Source of the DNA: Clostridiales bacterium Firm_13
Lineage (GTDB): Bacteria > Bacillota > Clostridia > Saccharofermentanales > Saccharofermentanaceae
NCBI GenBank assembly: GCA_001603035.1
Contig: LVAS01000004.1
Coordinates: 1 to 64,000, forward strand
DNA length: 64,000 bases
Direction: 5' to 3'
Below, piece by piece: positions 29,298 to 37,282 of this stretch (its first letter is position 1; each line of letters starts with the position of its first letter). The notes below the pieces were generated by a model that did not search any database, had not been told where the DNA came from, and saw nothing but the letters and a program-made list of their open reading frames with translations. Both the position numbers and the translations under genes were made by a program.

Positions 29298-29624
29298 ATG
29301 TCACGCTATACCAATACAATCGGAACATCTTTATCGGCCGAAGAAGTCGCCGGCGTAACGTCACAGTATTTACGGGGCGAGGGCTTTGAACTGTCCGTAA
29401 TCGACGGACAGCAGGTCTGGAAGAAGGGAATGGGGCTTCTGACGGCACCGCAGATGATCCTTGTCGGGATTGTTCCCGGATCCGTTCGCGTTGAAGCGTG
29501 GATCAAGTTCGCGCTTTTGCCCGGCGTCTATGTCGGCGAGATGGGATTGGACGGATTCTTCGGCGCCATTCCGAAGCAGGCACTGAAGAGCCGTGTGAAA
29601 GAGCTGGAGAAAAGACTCGGCTGA
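29298..29624 (+). CDS. small protein of unknown function
   Basis: A 108-aa protein that I do not assign to a family. The start is ATG after AGTAGGGGGAA. The sequence has a mid hydrophobic stretch (APQMILVGIVPGSVRVEAWI and FALLPGVYVGEMGLDGF) that may be membrane-associated or a beta-sandwich core, and a charged C-terminal helix KSRVKELEKRL. It has its own promoter with repeats and lies directly after the AbrB-like gene, so it may be that regulator's target. Codon use looks like the neighbours. Confidence 0.7.
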   Translation: MSRYTNTIGTSLSAEEVAGVTSQYLRGEGFELSVIDGQQVWKKGMGLLTAPQMILVGIVPGSVRVEAWIKFALLPGVYVGEMGLDGFFGAIPKQALKSRVKELEKRLG

Positions 29625-29699
29625 TCGGAAACCTCGGAATCAAGAGGCTGCCGATGCCGCCGCTTCCTTCCGATGAATATTCTCTTTTTGTTTAGGCGA

Positions 29700-29755
29700 A
29701 AGCCCCGGATTCACGTTTCTTCGATTTGCAAGGAAGAAACCACAATCCGGGGCTT
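29700..29755. repeat. long two-part palindrome between convergent genes
   Basis: AAGCCCCGGATT (29700-29711) pairs perfectly with AATCCGGGGCTT (29744-29755). Inside, after a CAC/CAC internal loop, GTTTCTTC pairs with GAAGAAAC. It may work as a bidirectional terminator between the 108-aa gene and the convergent MerR gene, although T-runs are absent. Confidence 0.65.
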
Positions 29756-29778
29756 AATGCATACTATTTCTGGCGGAA

Positions 29779-30756
29779 TCAGATTTTGTCTCGGATCGGA
29801 ACCAAGAGATCAAGTTGGAGTTCTTCGGGTTCTGTATTCGGAAGTTTCAGGTGCCCGACATAATTCAAGTGTTCTTCTAAAAGACCGTGCATGTGTTTGC
29901 CGTCGTTCCAGTCACCGGCGAAGAGATATTTCTCGCTTTTGTTCACCCAGGCGAGGAGCCATTCCCATTCATGGAAGTCCCCCATCGAGATCATGTGCGC
30001 GGCATAGAGTCCTCCGGGGAAGAACTTCTTCTTAAGTCCTTCCGGGAGTCGCTCATCTTCGGGAACGGTAACCCACATCTCGTATCCGTGACTGCCTGTC
30101 GAGTCGGTCGGATTCGGGTGGTTAAATCCGAAATGTCGCAAGTCGGGTTTGCGTGTCAGAAGGTCTGATTCTCTTACATAATCGTCGATCATTCTTCCGA
30201 CGTAGTCTTCCGGATCATCTCCGATATAGTGGGCCGATGCAACATAAAAGGGCGGTAAGTACAGAATTCGAACATCCTGTAAAAGGGCTGGTCTTTGCGT
30301 ATTCCAATCATTACGAGCCATTTTGTCCTCCTTGTACCATGTGCTTTGTCTGGGGAGGTTCTCGATGGAGTTCAATAACAGCGCAGAATGATCGATCCAG
30401 TCGCCCGGATTCTGTCTGCCTTTCTCCAATGTATTGCACAACTGAAGCAATAAGTGGCGAATCTGTTCGAGCATTTGTATCTCGACGCCAACCTCTTGCA
30501 TCTTTTCTTCAAGGACTTTTAGTGCGGTCGATGCATCCGGATTATCAAGAATGATTCGGATGGATTGCAGAGAAAGCCGAAGCCGACGAAGAAGAAGGAT
30601 CTGACGAAGCCGCAGAACGGCATTTTTGTCATACGTGCGATAGGCGTAATCCGATCTTCTCGAGCTCTGCAGTAGCCCGATTTGTTCGTAATAACGCAAC
30701 ATTCTCGCAGATACGCCATAGGTGTGGGATACTTCTATCACAGTCATGTTGTCCAT
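29779..30756 (-). CDS. MerR family regulator with GyrI-like C-terminal domain
   Basis: A 325-aa regulator. The N-terminal MerR HTH contains VSARMLRYYEQIGLLQSSRR, followed by a long coiled coil to about residue 120. The C-terminal AraC/GyrI-type effector domain includes YVASAHYIGDDPEDY and GGLYAAHMISMGDFHEWEWL, as in multidrug-sensing regulators. It lies downstream of an EamA exporter gene on the same strand with a 69-base gap and may control it. A weak promoter of its own (TTGACT-17-TTTAAA, 30808-30780) is visible. Confidence 0.87.
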   Translation of the reverse strand: MDNMTVIEVSHTYGVSARMLRYYEQIGLLQSSRRSDYAYRTYDKNAVLRLRQILLLRRLRLSLQSIRIILDNPDASTALKVLEEKMQEVGVEIQMLEQIRHLLLQLCNTLEKGRQNPGDWIDHSALLLNSIENLPRQSTWYKEDKMARNDWNTQRPALLQDVRILYLPPFYVASAHYIGDDPEDYVGRMIDDYVRESDLLTRKPDLRHFGFNHPNPTDSTGSHGYEMWVTVPEDERLPEGLKKKFFPGGLYAAHMISMGDFHEWEWLLAWVNKSEKYLFAGDWNDGKHMHGLLEEHLNYVGHLKLPNTEPEELQLDLLVPIRDKI

Positions 30757-30825
30757 TTGAGTTCCTCCGTAGTTCGAAGTTTAAACGGCGACACGATGTT
30801 CGAGTCAAGATGCTTTTCGCGGAAT

Positions 30826-31704
30826 TTAGTTATTTTTTTTTCGCGAAAATTGAAAGAGAAAGAGCCCGAGCAAAATGACGACGCCACCGACCAGGATCGA
30901 TACGGTTGGTGTCTCTCGATGAATCAAAAATCCGAAAAGCGCCGCAAGAAAAGGAGTGACGAACATGAAGTTTGTCACATCACTCGTTTTTTCGGAGATC
31001 GACAACGCTTTCGTCCACCACATGTATCCGACCGCACCCGGGAATATTCCGAGATAGGCGACTGTCAAAAGATCCTGGAGTGACGCTGTTTGGAGGGTGG
31101 GGATTGTCTGGGGCAAAAAGACGAGCAGAAGGATCGTCCCGGCAAAAATACTATAAGCGGATGTCTGCAAAGCCGTGTATTTTGCGGTGAAAGAACGTTG
31201 GCACAAATTGTATACACTAATGCAGAGCGCGGCGAGAAGCATCCAGAAAATTCCGATATTGACCGAGAATGCGCCGTTCCAAAGTGTAAGAATCAGAATC
31301 CCCAGGAATTCGATCGCGACGGAGATCCATCCGACGAGGAGGAGCTTCTCCTTAAAAAGAATTCTTGCGAGGATCGCGGTGAGAATCGGTCCCGTTGCGA
31401 TTAGAATACTTGCGGTCGCCGAGGTTAATGTCATCGATCCCATATTGAATGCGACCATATAAAGTGCGAACCCGGAAGCTCCCGCGAGAAAGAACTTCGG
31501 AATATCGCGAGCGGCAGGAATCGGAATTCTCTTGACGGAGACGATAACGAGGAGAAGGGCCGACGCGAAGAGGTAGCGCAATAGCCCGACCGAGAATGCG
31601 GAGAAGTGGACAAGCGCTACTTTGGTGAGTGGGAACGAGGATGCCCATAGAAGGACCGTCCCAAAGGAATAGAGAAGAACTTTGTATTTACTTCGGTCGG
31701 TCAC
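30826..31704 (-). CDS. EamA/DMT family transporter
   Basis: A 292-aa membrane protein with ten predicted TM helices in two EamA repeats. The first begins VLLWASSFPLTKVALVHFSA and the second WMLLAALCISVYNLCQRSF. The family exports metabolites or drugs; substrate unknown. It starts with GTG after CGGAGGATATAAATC. A TATAAT -10 (31748-31743, minus strand) lies upstream, with a TGACATATG box at its start site that is shared with the divergent NifX-like gene. Confidence 0.9.
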   Translation of the reverse strand: MTDRSKYKVLLYSFGTVLLWASSFPLTKVALVHFSAFSVGLLRYLFASALLLVIVSVKRIPIPAARDIPKFFLAGASGFALYMVAFNMGSMTLTSATASILIATGPILTAILARILFKEKLLLVGWISVAIEFLGILILTLWNGAFSVNIGIFWMLLAALCISVYNLCQRSFTAKYTALQTSAYSIFAGTILLLVFLPQTIPTLQTASLQDLLTVAYLGIFPGAVGYMWWTKALSISEKTSDVTNFMFVTPFLAALFGFLIHRETPTVSILVGGVVILLGLFLFQFSRKKNN

Positions 31705-31727
31705 GATTTATATCCTCCGTCGTCGTC

Positions 31728-31837
31728 TGACATATGAGAACCATTATACGAGAAAAAAGAGGATGTGCAGCTTAATTGTTATTGACATATGCCCGAAACT
31801 GCGAGAGAATGACGATGTAAAGAACATATGTCAATAA
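31728..31837. promoter_or_regulatory. divergent regulatory region with three TGACATATG boxes
   Basis: The 9-mer TGACATATG occurs at 31728-31736 and 31783-31791, and its complement CATATGTCA at 31825-31833. The last two extend to a 13-bp perfect inverted repeat TTATTGACATATG / CATATGTCAATAA (31779-31791 and 31825-31837). TTGACA inside the second box with GAGAAT 17 nt later gives the plus-strand promoter. The first box lies at the EamA start site. Confidence 0.65.
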
Positions 31838-31854
31838 TTAAAGGAGGAAGCAAA

Positions 31855-32289
31855 ATGAAAATTGCAGTTGCGAGCGAAGGGTTACAGGTGTCGAATCATT
31901 TCGGACATTGTTCAAATTTCAACATCTATACGGCAGAGGACGGCGTGATTCTATCGGAGGAATCGGTAGATAATCCCGGGCATCGCCCCGGATTTCTTCC
32001 GAATTTTCTGGCGGATGCCGGGGTGAACACAATCCTTCTCGGTGGAATCGGACAGGGCGCGCGAGATATTTTTGCATTGAGACAGGTTCAGGTGATTATG
32101 GGAGTCGAAGGCGATTCGCGTAAAGCTGCCGAGGATTATCTAAAGGGGAAGCTAATATCGAAGGAAGTGGTCTGTGAAGGACACCATCACGGGGAAGGAC
32201 ACCATCACGGGGAAGGACAGCATAAAGATTGCGGCAATCACGGACATCACGGCGAAGGCCACGGCTTCGGGAATCATTCAGAGAAGTAA
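31855..32289 (+). CDS. NifB/NifX-family protein with His-rich tail
   Basis: A 144-aa protein of the dinitrogenase iron-molybdenum cofactor (NifX/NafY-like) fold: MKIAVASEGLQVSNHFGHCS, then GVNTILLGGIGQGARDIF and VQVIMGVEGDSRKAAEDYL. Similar proteins in anaerobes without nitrogenase are thought to handle iron-sulfur or other metal clusters. The last 35 residues are mostly His, Gly and Glu and include two identical EGHHHG units encoded by an exact 18-bp repeat, a likely metal-binding tail. The true start is ATG 31855 after AAAGGAGG, nine codons inside the track ORF. Confidence 0.9.
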   Translation: MKIAVASEGLQVSNHFGHCSNFNIYTAEDGVILSEESVDNPGHRPGFLPNFLADAGVNTILLGGIGQGARDIFALRQVQVIMGVEGDSRKAAEDYLKGKLISKEVVCEGHHHGEGHHHGEGQHKDCGNHGHHGEGHGFGNHSEK

Positions 32290-32319
32290 CTTCCACGGCA
32301 TTTTTTCGTATCTGAGATG

Positions 32320-32356
32320 AACCGCTTCGTATCGAATGATCGCGAGGCGGTTTTTC
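32320..32356 (+). terminator. intrinsic terminator after the NifX-like gene
   Basis: AACCGCTTCG pairs with CGAGGCGGTT (one T-G pair) and is followed by a run of T residues. It cleanly ends the NifX-like transcript before the PucR gene. Confidence 0.85.
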
Positions 32357-32469
32357 GTGCGCTTCGAAAAGTTTTTGAATCCATTGCCGATCTCGTCGGT
32401 AATGATGTATTTTTAGAGAATCAAAGATAGCAAAGACGACAAAAGAGAGCGGGCATACGGAGATCACGG

Positions 32470-33645
32470 ATGGTTATTGTTAAAGATATTTTCAAGTTAG
32501 ATATCTCGCAGAACTTTCGCCTTCTTACCGGTGAAGACGGCCTGACCAATCCGGTCAGCTGGATATATGTATGCCGTGAGAATGACATTCGACCGTGGGT
32601 GCAGGGGCATGAGATCCTGATATTATACGGTTCCGGCATCGACTGCGACGAGAAAAGCCTGATCCAGATGGTAGAAGACTGTGTTCAGTGTGAAATTGCC
32701 GCCCTGGTGGTTTTAACGGGGAATTATATCGAGAAGATTCCGGACCGGATGATTGAGACGGCAAGGCAACACGCGATTCCGTTGATTGAAGTCTCGTATA
32801 CGATACCGATCTCGCAGATAACAAAGGAAGTTGCCAATCTTATTATTTTGCAAAGCCGGCTGATGAAGAGTAACTCGGAAGAAGTCTTAAGGGGCATCCT
32901 CTCCGGTTATGAAGCCTGCACGGGGGAGGAAAAACAGAAGCTCATGCAGGGCGGGTATCTCTGGAAGGAGAGAAATGTCATTTTCGCACTTCGGACTCCT
33001 TATGTCGAGACGGCAAGCCAGATTAAAGGTATTCTCGCGAATCTCATCGCCGCCGTGATCGGAACCGAGACATTCTTCGTGCAAAAGAGTTGTGTGATCG
33101 GACTCATCGGCGACGGCGGTGCCGACCCCGCTCGAGAACTAAGTAAGAGAATCGAAATCCTCGTGCGCGAACTGAAGAACAAATATGGGTTAACATGCCA
33201 TGTTGGGATCGGCGGCTTTTTCTCCGAGATTGCCGGACTTACAGAGAGTTACGGAATGGCGATGCAGGCATTAAGAGCGCAGGAGTATCTTCTTTCGGAG
33301 GAGAATATTGTCTTTTTCGATCGCTTGCCGGGTCTCCTTCGTATCCTTTACGATTCCTCGCGGAGCAAAGTGCCGGAGAGTCTTTCCGAAGAGCTTCTCG
33401 GCCCGCTGGTTCGCCATGACGCCGCCAAGGGAACGAATCTGATCGAGACGCTTCGCGTCTATCTCGCGAGTAACTGTAATGCCAAGCTTGCGTCCGAGAA
33501 GATGTTTGTGCACCGCAATACGTTGAATTACCGGCTCAAATTGATCGAGTCGCTGTCCGGACGGGATTTGTCGCTGACGACGGACTGCTTTGAGTTCCTC
33601 ACGGCACTGTATTGTCAACAACAGATTTTGGCGCCGATGTACTAA
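32470..33645 (+). CDS. PucR family transcriptional regulator
   Basis: A 391-aa regulator. The N-terminal PucR domain (about residues 5-125) includes LTNPVSWIYVCRENDIRPWV and GHEILILYGSG. A GGDEF-like degenerate central region follows. The C-terminal helix-turn-helix (HTH_30) reads YLASNCNAKLASEKMFVHRN then TLNYRLKLIE. PucR-type proteins activate purine or nucleobase catabolism genes in Bacillus. It lies directly upstream of codA and the urea-type importer, so it is the probable regulator of that module. Confidence 0.92.
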   Translation: MVIVKDIFKLDISQNFRLLTGEDGLTNPVSWIYVCRENDIRPWVQGHEILILYGSGIDCDEKSLIQMVEDCVQCEIAALVVLTGNYIEKIPDRMIETARQHAIPLIEVSYTIPISQITKEVANLIILQSRLMKSNSEEVLRGILSGYEACTGEEKQKLMQGGYLWKERNVIFALRTPYVETASQIKGILANLIAAVIGTETFFVQKSCVIGLIGDGGADPARELSKRIEILVRELKNKYGLTCHVGIGGFFSEIAGLTESYGMAMQALRAQEYLLSEENIVFFDRLPGLLRILYDSSRSKVPESLSEELLGPLVRHDAAKGTNLIETLRVYLASNCNAKLASEKMFVHRNTLNYRLKLIESLSGRDLSLTTDCFEFLTALYCQQQILAPMY

Positions 33646-33678
33646 GAAATGTGATTCGTTCACCAAAAAGAAACGATT

Positions 33679-33725
33679 CATTGTGCACGGTGAACAATGA
33701 CATCGCGCGCCTGAAATGGGATAAT
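33679..33725 (+). promoter_or_regulatory. codA promoter with operator-like inverted repeat
   Basis: ATGACA (33697-33702), 17 nt, GATAAT (33720-33725). CATTGT-9nt-ACAATG (33679-33699) overlaps the -35 and could be the PucR site. Confidence 0.55.
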
Positions 33726-33749
33726 TCCTTCAAATGTTGAGTGTAGACA

Positions 33750-33787
33750 GAGAAGTCGCGTCCGTAAAAGGCGACTTCTCTTTTTTT
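33750..33787 (+). terminator. strong terminator in the codA leader
   Basis: GAGAAGTCGC/GCGACTTCTC, a perfect 10-bp stem followed by seven T residues, 31 bases before the codA start. It either ends pucR mRNA or attenuates the codA operon. If the promoter at 33697-33725 is real, the codA transcript must pass it. Confidence 0.85.
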
Positions 33788-33818
33788 CTGCCGACTCTTT
33801 GAAAAGGAAGGTTATGTT

Positions 33819-35060
33819 ATGTATATTGCCAATTGCCGAATCCGGGGAAGAGAAGGGCTGTGGAATGTCGCATGCGAAAACGGCAAATTTGACCGGATCC
33901 GCCCCGCCGACGGAATCATCCCGGAAGGTGCGACCGATGCGAAGGAGAGGCTTCTGATGCCTCCTTTTGTCGAGCCGCATATCCACCTTGACTGCGTGAT
34001 GACGGCGGGTATCCCACATTACAATATGTCCGGTACACTTTTCGAGGGGATCTCAACATGGCATGAGTACAAGACGACGCAGCCACTCCTAATTCCCGAG
34101 ATCAAGGACAGGGCGCGTCAGGCATTGCGACTTATGGCAGAACACGGCGTTCAATTCGTTCGGACGCATGTCGATGTGACCGAGACATCTTTTCAGAGCG
34201 CGAAAGCTCTTCTCGAGTTGCGCGATGAATTGAAAGGCATTCTTGAGCTCCAGCTTGTCGCTTTCCCGCAGAACGGAATTCTTTCGACGGTCGGAGGGAA
34301 AGACCTGATGATCCGAGCGATGGACATGGGTTTTGACTGCGTCGGCGGAATTCCGCATTTCGAGTTCTGCCGGGAGTACGGCGTGGAATCGCTCGATTTC
34401 ATTTTTGCACTGGCCGAAAAGTATGACGCGATGGTCGATGTTCACTGCGATGAGATGGATGACGAGCAGTCCCGCTATCTTGAAGTCCTGGCGACGAAGG
34501 CCTGGGAGCGCTCTTTAGGACCGCGGACGGTCGCGGCGCATACATGTGCGATGGGCTCATACAATAACGCTTATACGACAAAGCTTTTCCGCGCGCTTCT
34601 CGAATCGAAGATTAATTTCAATTCTTGCCCGACGGAAAGCGTACATCTCCAAGGCCGCGCGGAGAACTATCCGAAACGTCGGGGCGTCACCCGGATTCGT
34701 GAGCTGACCGAAGCGGGAATGAATGTCGCTTTGGGGCAGGACTCGATCGCGGATCCCTGGTATCCGATCGGAGTGGGGGACCTTCTTCGCGTACTCGAGA
34801 TGGGCATTCATATCGAGCACCTGATGGGGTATAAGGATTTGTCGAAGTGTCTCGACTTTATCTCGCAAAACGGAGCGAAAAATCTCTGTATCGAGGACGT
34901 TTACGGCATCGAAGAGGGAAAGCCCGCGAATTTTATCCTGCTTGACGGCAAAGACGATTACGATGTCGTGCGCTTTCACAGCGCCGTTGTTCTTTCCGTT
35001 CATAACGGCGAGATCCTTTCACAAAAAACACCGGCGACCGCCGTTGTTCATAACATTTAA
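33819..35060 (+). CDS. codA: cytosine deaminase family amidohydrolase
   Basis: A 413-aa metal-dependent deaminase closely resembling E. coli CodA along its whole length. Metal and active-site motifs are PPFVEPHIHLD, LVAFPQNGIL, VDVHCDEMDDEQSR and VAAHTCAMGSYN. The catalytic Asp loop reads GQDSIADPWYP, where E. coli has GHDDVFDPWYP; the metal Asp is kept but the flanking H and second D are changed. That second Asp shapes substrate choice in E. coli CodA, so the true substrate could be cytosine, creatinine or another cyclic amidine. It starts an operon with a urea/amide-type importer and follows the PucR gene. Confidence 0.92.
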   Translation: MYIANCRIRGREGLWNVACENGKFDRIRPADGIIPEGATDAKERLLMPPFVEPHIHLDCVMTAGIPHYNMSGTLFEGISTWHEYKTTQPLLIPEIKDRARQALRLMAEHGVQFVRTHVDVTETSFQSAKALLELRDELKGILELQLVAFPQNGILSTVGGKDLMIRAMDMGFDCVGGIPHFEFCREYGVESLDFIFALAEKYDAMVDVHCDEMDDEQSRYLEVLATKAWERSLGPRTVAAHTCAMGSYNNAYTTKLFRALLESKINFNSCPTESVHLQGRAENYPKRRGVTRIRELTEAGMNVALGQDSIADPWYPIGVGDLLRVLEMGIHIEHLMGYKDLSKCLDFISQNGAKNLCIEDVYGIEEGKPANFILLDGKDDYDVVRFHSAVVLSVHNGEILSQKTPATAVVHNI

Positions 35061-35073
35061 AGGGGGAAACACT

Positions 35074-36282
35074 ATGAAGAAATCGAGCAAATTCACGGCG
35101 CTCCTGCTTAGCCTGGCACTCTTAATCACGGGAGTCGGCGCATGCGGAAAAGGGACGTCCGGCGACGCGACAAAGGCTTCGTCCGGCGACACAATCAAGA
35201 TCGGACTTGTCTTTTCTCTTACCGGAGGGACAGCAATCTCGGAGCAATGCATGTATAACTCCGCGCTTCTTGCGATCAATGAGATCAACGCAGCCGGCGG
35301 GATCGGCGGCAAAAAGATTGAATATGTCGTCAAGGATTATGCGACGGACGCGGACACCGCGGTAAAAGTCGTCAAGGATCTGATTCTTCAGGACAATGTC
35401 AAGGCGATCGTCGGTCTTTACACCTCCTCGTCGCGTATTGCCGTCGAGCCGGTTCTGGAAGAATACAAGATTCCTCTTGTTTACCCGACTTTCTATGAAG
35501 GCGAGAAGCCCAACCCGTACGTCGTATACACCGGCTGTGTTCCGAATCAGCAGGGCGACTATTTTGTTCCGTACCTCATGGATAATGTATCCAAGAATTT
35601 CTATCTGATCGGGACGGATACGACATATGCTTCGATCATCAATGACCAGGCAAAGACATTGATTACTTCGCTCGGAGGTAACGTCATCGGTGAAGAGCTT
35701 GTCTCCTCCGATACGACCGAGTTCTCGGATGTCATCGCCAAAATCAAGGATCAGTGCGGAGATCAGGGTTGCGTCATTTACTGTAACTTAAACGGCGACA
35801 GCGGAACTTCTTTCTATACGCAGTTCTCCGCGGCGGGGCTCTCCGACAACTATACGATCGCGTCCTTCATTATGGATGAATCTTTCTCAACCGCGTTGGG
35901 CAAAGCCGCTGTAGGAACTTACGCATGTGTCAACTACTTCAACACGATTGACACGGATGCCAATACCAAGTACCTTAAGGCCTATTCGGACGCATACGGC
36001 GCAGATTCGGCGAAAGCGGTAACCGCCGTCGGCGAATCGACATACGATGCGGTCTATCTTCTTTCTAAGTCTCTTGAAAAGTGCGGCGCTGACATCACGA
36101 CCGACAATATTCTTAAGAATTTTGACGATCTGACCTTTGACGCTCCGCAGGGGACGATTCAGGTAGATCCCGATACGCATCACATCTATTGCACGGCGCG
36201 CGTCGGACTTGTTCAGGACGACGGCACGATCAAGATTGTCTATCAGAGCGACAAGCCGATCAAGCCTGAACCGACAAAGTAA
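35074..36282 (+). CDS. urea/amide-type ABC substrate-binding lipoprotein (UrtA-like)
   Basis: A 402-aa periplasmic-binding protein-like lipoprotein. The signal peptide ends in the lipobox TGVGAC, then a Ser/Thr/Gly/Asp-rich linker. The family core includes GLVFSLTGGTAISEQ, NAAGGIGGKKIEYVVKDYA and IPLVYPTFYEGEKPNPYVVY. The last stretch matches the UrtA/AmiC pattern (YPxxYEGxxxSPNxxYTG) better than leucine-binding LivJ. The track start lies inside codA; ATG 35074 with AAAGGGGGAAAC upstream is right. It should deliver a small amide, urea or nucleobase-like ligand to the permeases encoded next. Confidence 0.9.
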   Translation: MKKSSKFTALLLSLALLITGVGACGKGTSGDATKASSGDTIKIGLVFSLTGGTAISEQCMYNSALLAINEINAAGGIGGKKIEYVVKDYATDADTAVKVVKDLILQDNVKAIVGLYTSSSRIAVEPVLEEYKIPLVYPTFYEGEKPNPYVVYTGCVPNQQGDYFVPYLMDNVSKNFYLIGTDTTYASIINDQAKTLITSLGGNVIGEELVSSDTTEFSDVIAKIKDQCGDQGCVIYCNLNGDSGTSFYTQFSAAGLSDNYTIASFIMDESFSTALGKAAVGTYACVNYFNTIDTDANTKYLKAYSDAYGADSAKAVTAVGESTYDAVYLLSKSLEKCGADITTDNILKNFDDLTFDAPQGTIQVDPDTHHIYCTARVGLVQDDGTIKIVYQSDKPIKPEPTK

Positions 36283-36312
36283 TTTTTGAACGGCACAATG
36301 CACCGGATTTTG

Positions 36313-36342
36313 GTTCCCGGCAGGCGGAGTCCTGCCGGGAAC
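36313..36342 (+). other. 12-bp intercistronic hairpin
   Basis: GTTCCCGGCAGG-6nt-CCTGCCGGGAAC, a perfect stem with no T-run. Its position between the binding protein and the permease genes fits an mRNA-stabilising or partly terminating element that raises binding protein over permease expression. Confidence 0.7.
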
Positions 36343-36409
36343 TTCGGGTGCCGGCGGGTGCGGTTCTCGTTTTTTTAGCAAAATGTTCCGAAGGGAAGAG
36401 GTGAGTTAC

Positions 36410-37279
36410 TTGTCCTTATCCATGCTCTCGCAACTTCTGGTCTCCGGACTATCCGGCTCGTTTGTCTTACTGCTTACGTCGCTCGGTCTTGTGATCATTC
36501 TCGGTTATATGAAAGTCGTCAATCTGGCGCATACGGAAATGCTGATGGCGGGCGCTTATATCTGTTATTACGCCTTTCAGGTTGCCAAGCTGCCTTTTGT
36601 CGCGGCGCTGGCGATTGCGTTTGCCGCGTCGTTTCTTTTTGGTGTCGTCATTGAGCGCCTGATTATCTGTCACTTTTACGGCAAGATGTCGGAGACGCTT
36701 CTCGCGACCTACGCGATATCGATGCTGCTCAAACAAGGTGCCTTACTGTTGTTCGGCAAGAATTACAAAAAAGTAGATTATCCGACTTCCGAGGTCTTTA
36801 CCTTCGGGTCTGTCTATATCGAGAGTTACAAGGTCGTTCTCGTCGGGATATCGATTCTTGTGCTCGCGTTTACGTTCTTTTTTATTCACAAGACAAAGAT
36901 CGGCAGAAAGATTCGTTCGACCACGCAAAATCGCTCGATGACCGAGTGCCTCGGCATCGATACCAAACGGGTCGACACAATTACTTTTTCTTACGGTATG
37001 GGGCTTGCGGGACTTGCGGGCGCGGCGATCGCTCCGATTTCGACCGTCACGTATTCCCTTGGAGAGAGTTGGCTTACCAACACCTTCATGAACGTCGTAA
37101 TGGGCGGAGTAAGTTCCCTTTTCGGAACGTTTGCGTCGTCTGTTATTATTCAGGAGTCCATCTCTGTCATAAGCGGGCTGTCAAATAGCGTTACCGCGCA
37201 GATTATTGTTCTCCTTGTTGTTATTGTCATCGTGAGACTGAAGCCGGAAGGCCTCTTCACGTCGAAAGAGAGGAGGTAA
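36410..37279 (+). CDS. ABC importer permease, LivH/UrtB type
   Basis: A 289-aa integral membrane permease of the branched-chain amino acid/urea importer family, with about eight TM helices. Typical segments are LGYMKVVNLAHTEMLMAGAY near the N-terminus and FSYGMGLAGLAGAAIAPIS then SSLFGTFASSVIIQES later. The track begins at ATG 36383, but GAGGTGA is ideally placed for TTG 36410, six bases downstream; ATG 36383 has no ribosome site. Which start is used is uncertain. It is the second gene of the transporter set, after the hairpin. Confidence 0.88.
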   Translation: MSLSMLSQLLVSGLSGSFVLLLTSLGLVIILGYMKVVNLAHTEMLMAGAYICYYAFQVAKLPFVAALAIAFAASFLFGVVIERLIICHFYGKMSETLLATYAISMLLKQGALLLFGKNYKKVDYPTSEVFTFGSVYIESYKVVLVGISILVLAFTFFFIHKTKIGRKIRSTTQNRSMTECLGIDTKRVDTITFSYGMGLAGLAGAAIAPISTVTYSLGESWLTNTFMNVVMGGVSSLFGTFASSVIIQESISVISGLSNSVTAQIIVLLVVIVIVRLKPEGLFTSKERR

Positions 37280-37282
37280 GCG

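Noticed and set aside
28940-29624. Toxin-antitoxin pair (AbrB/MazE-like plus 108-aa protein)
   Set aside because: The second protein has no MazF, PIN or other toxin motif, and the two genes have separate promoters rather than the usual overlap.
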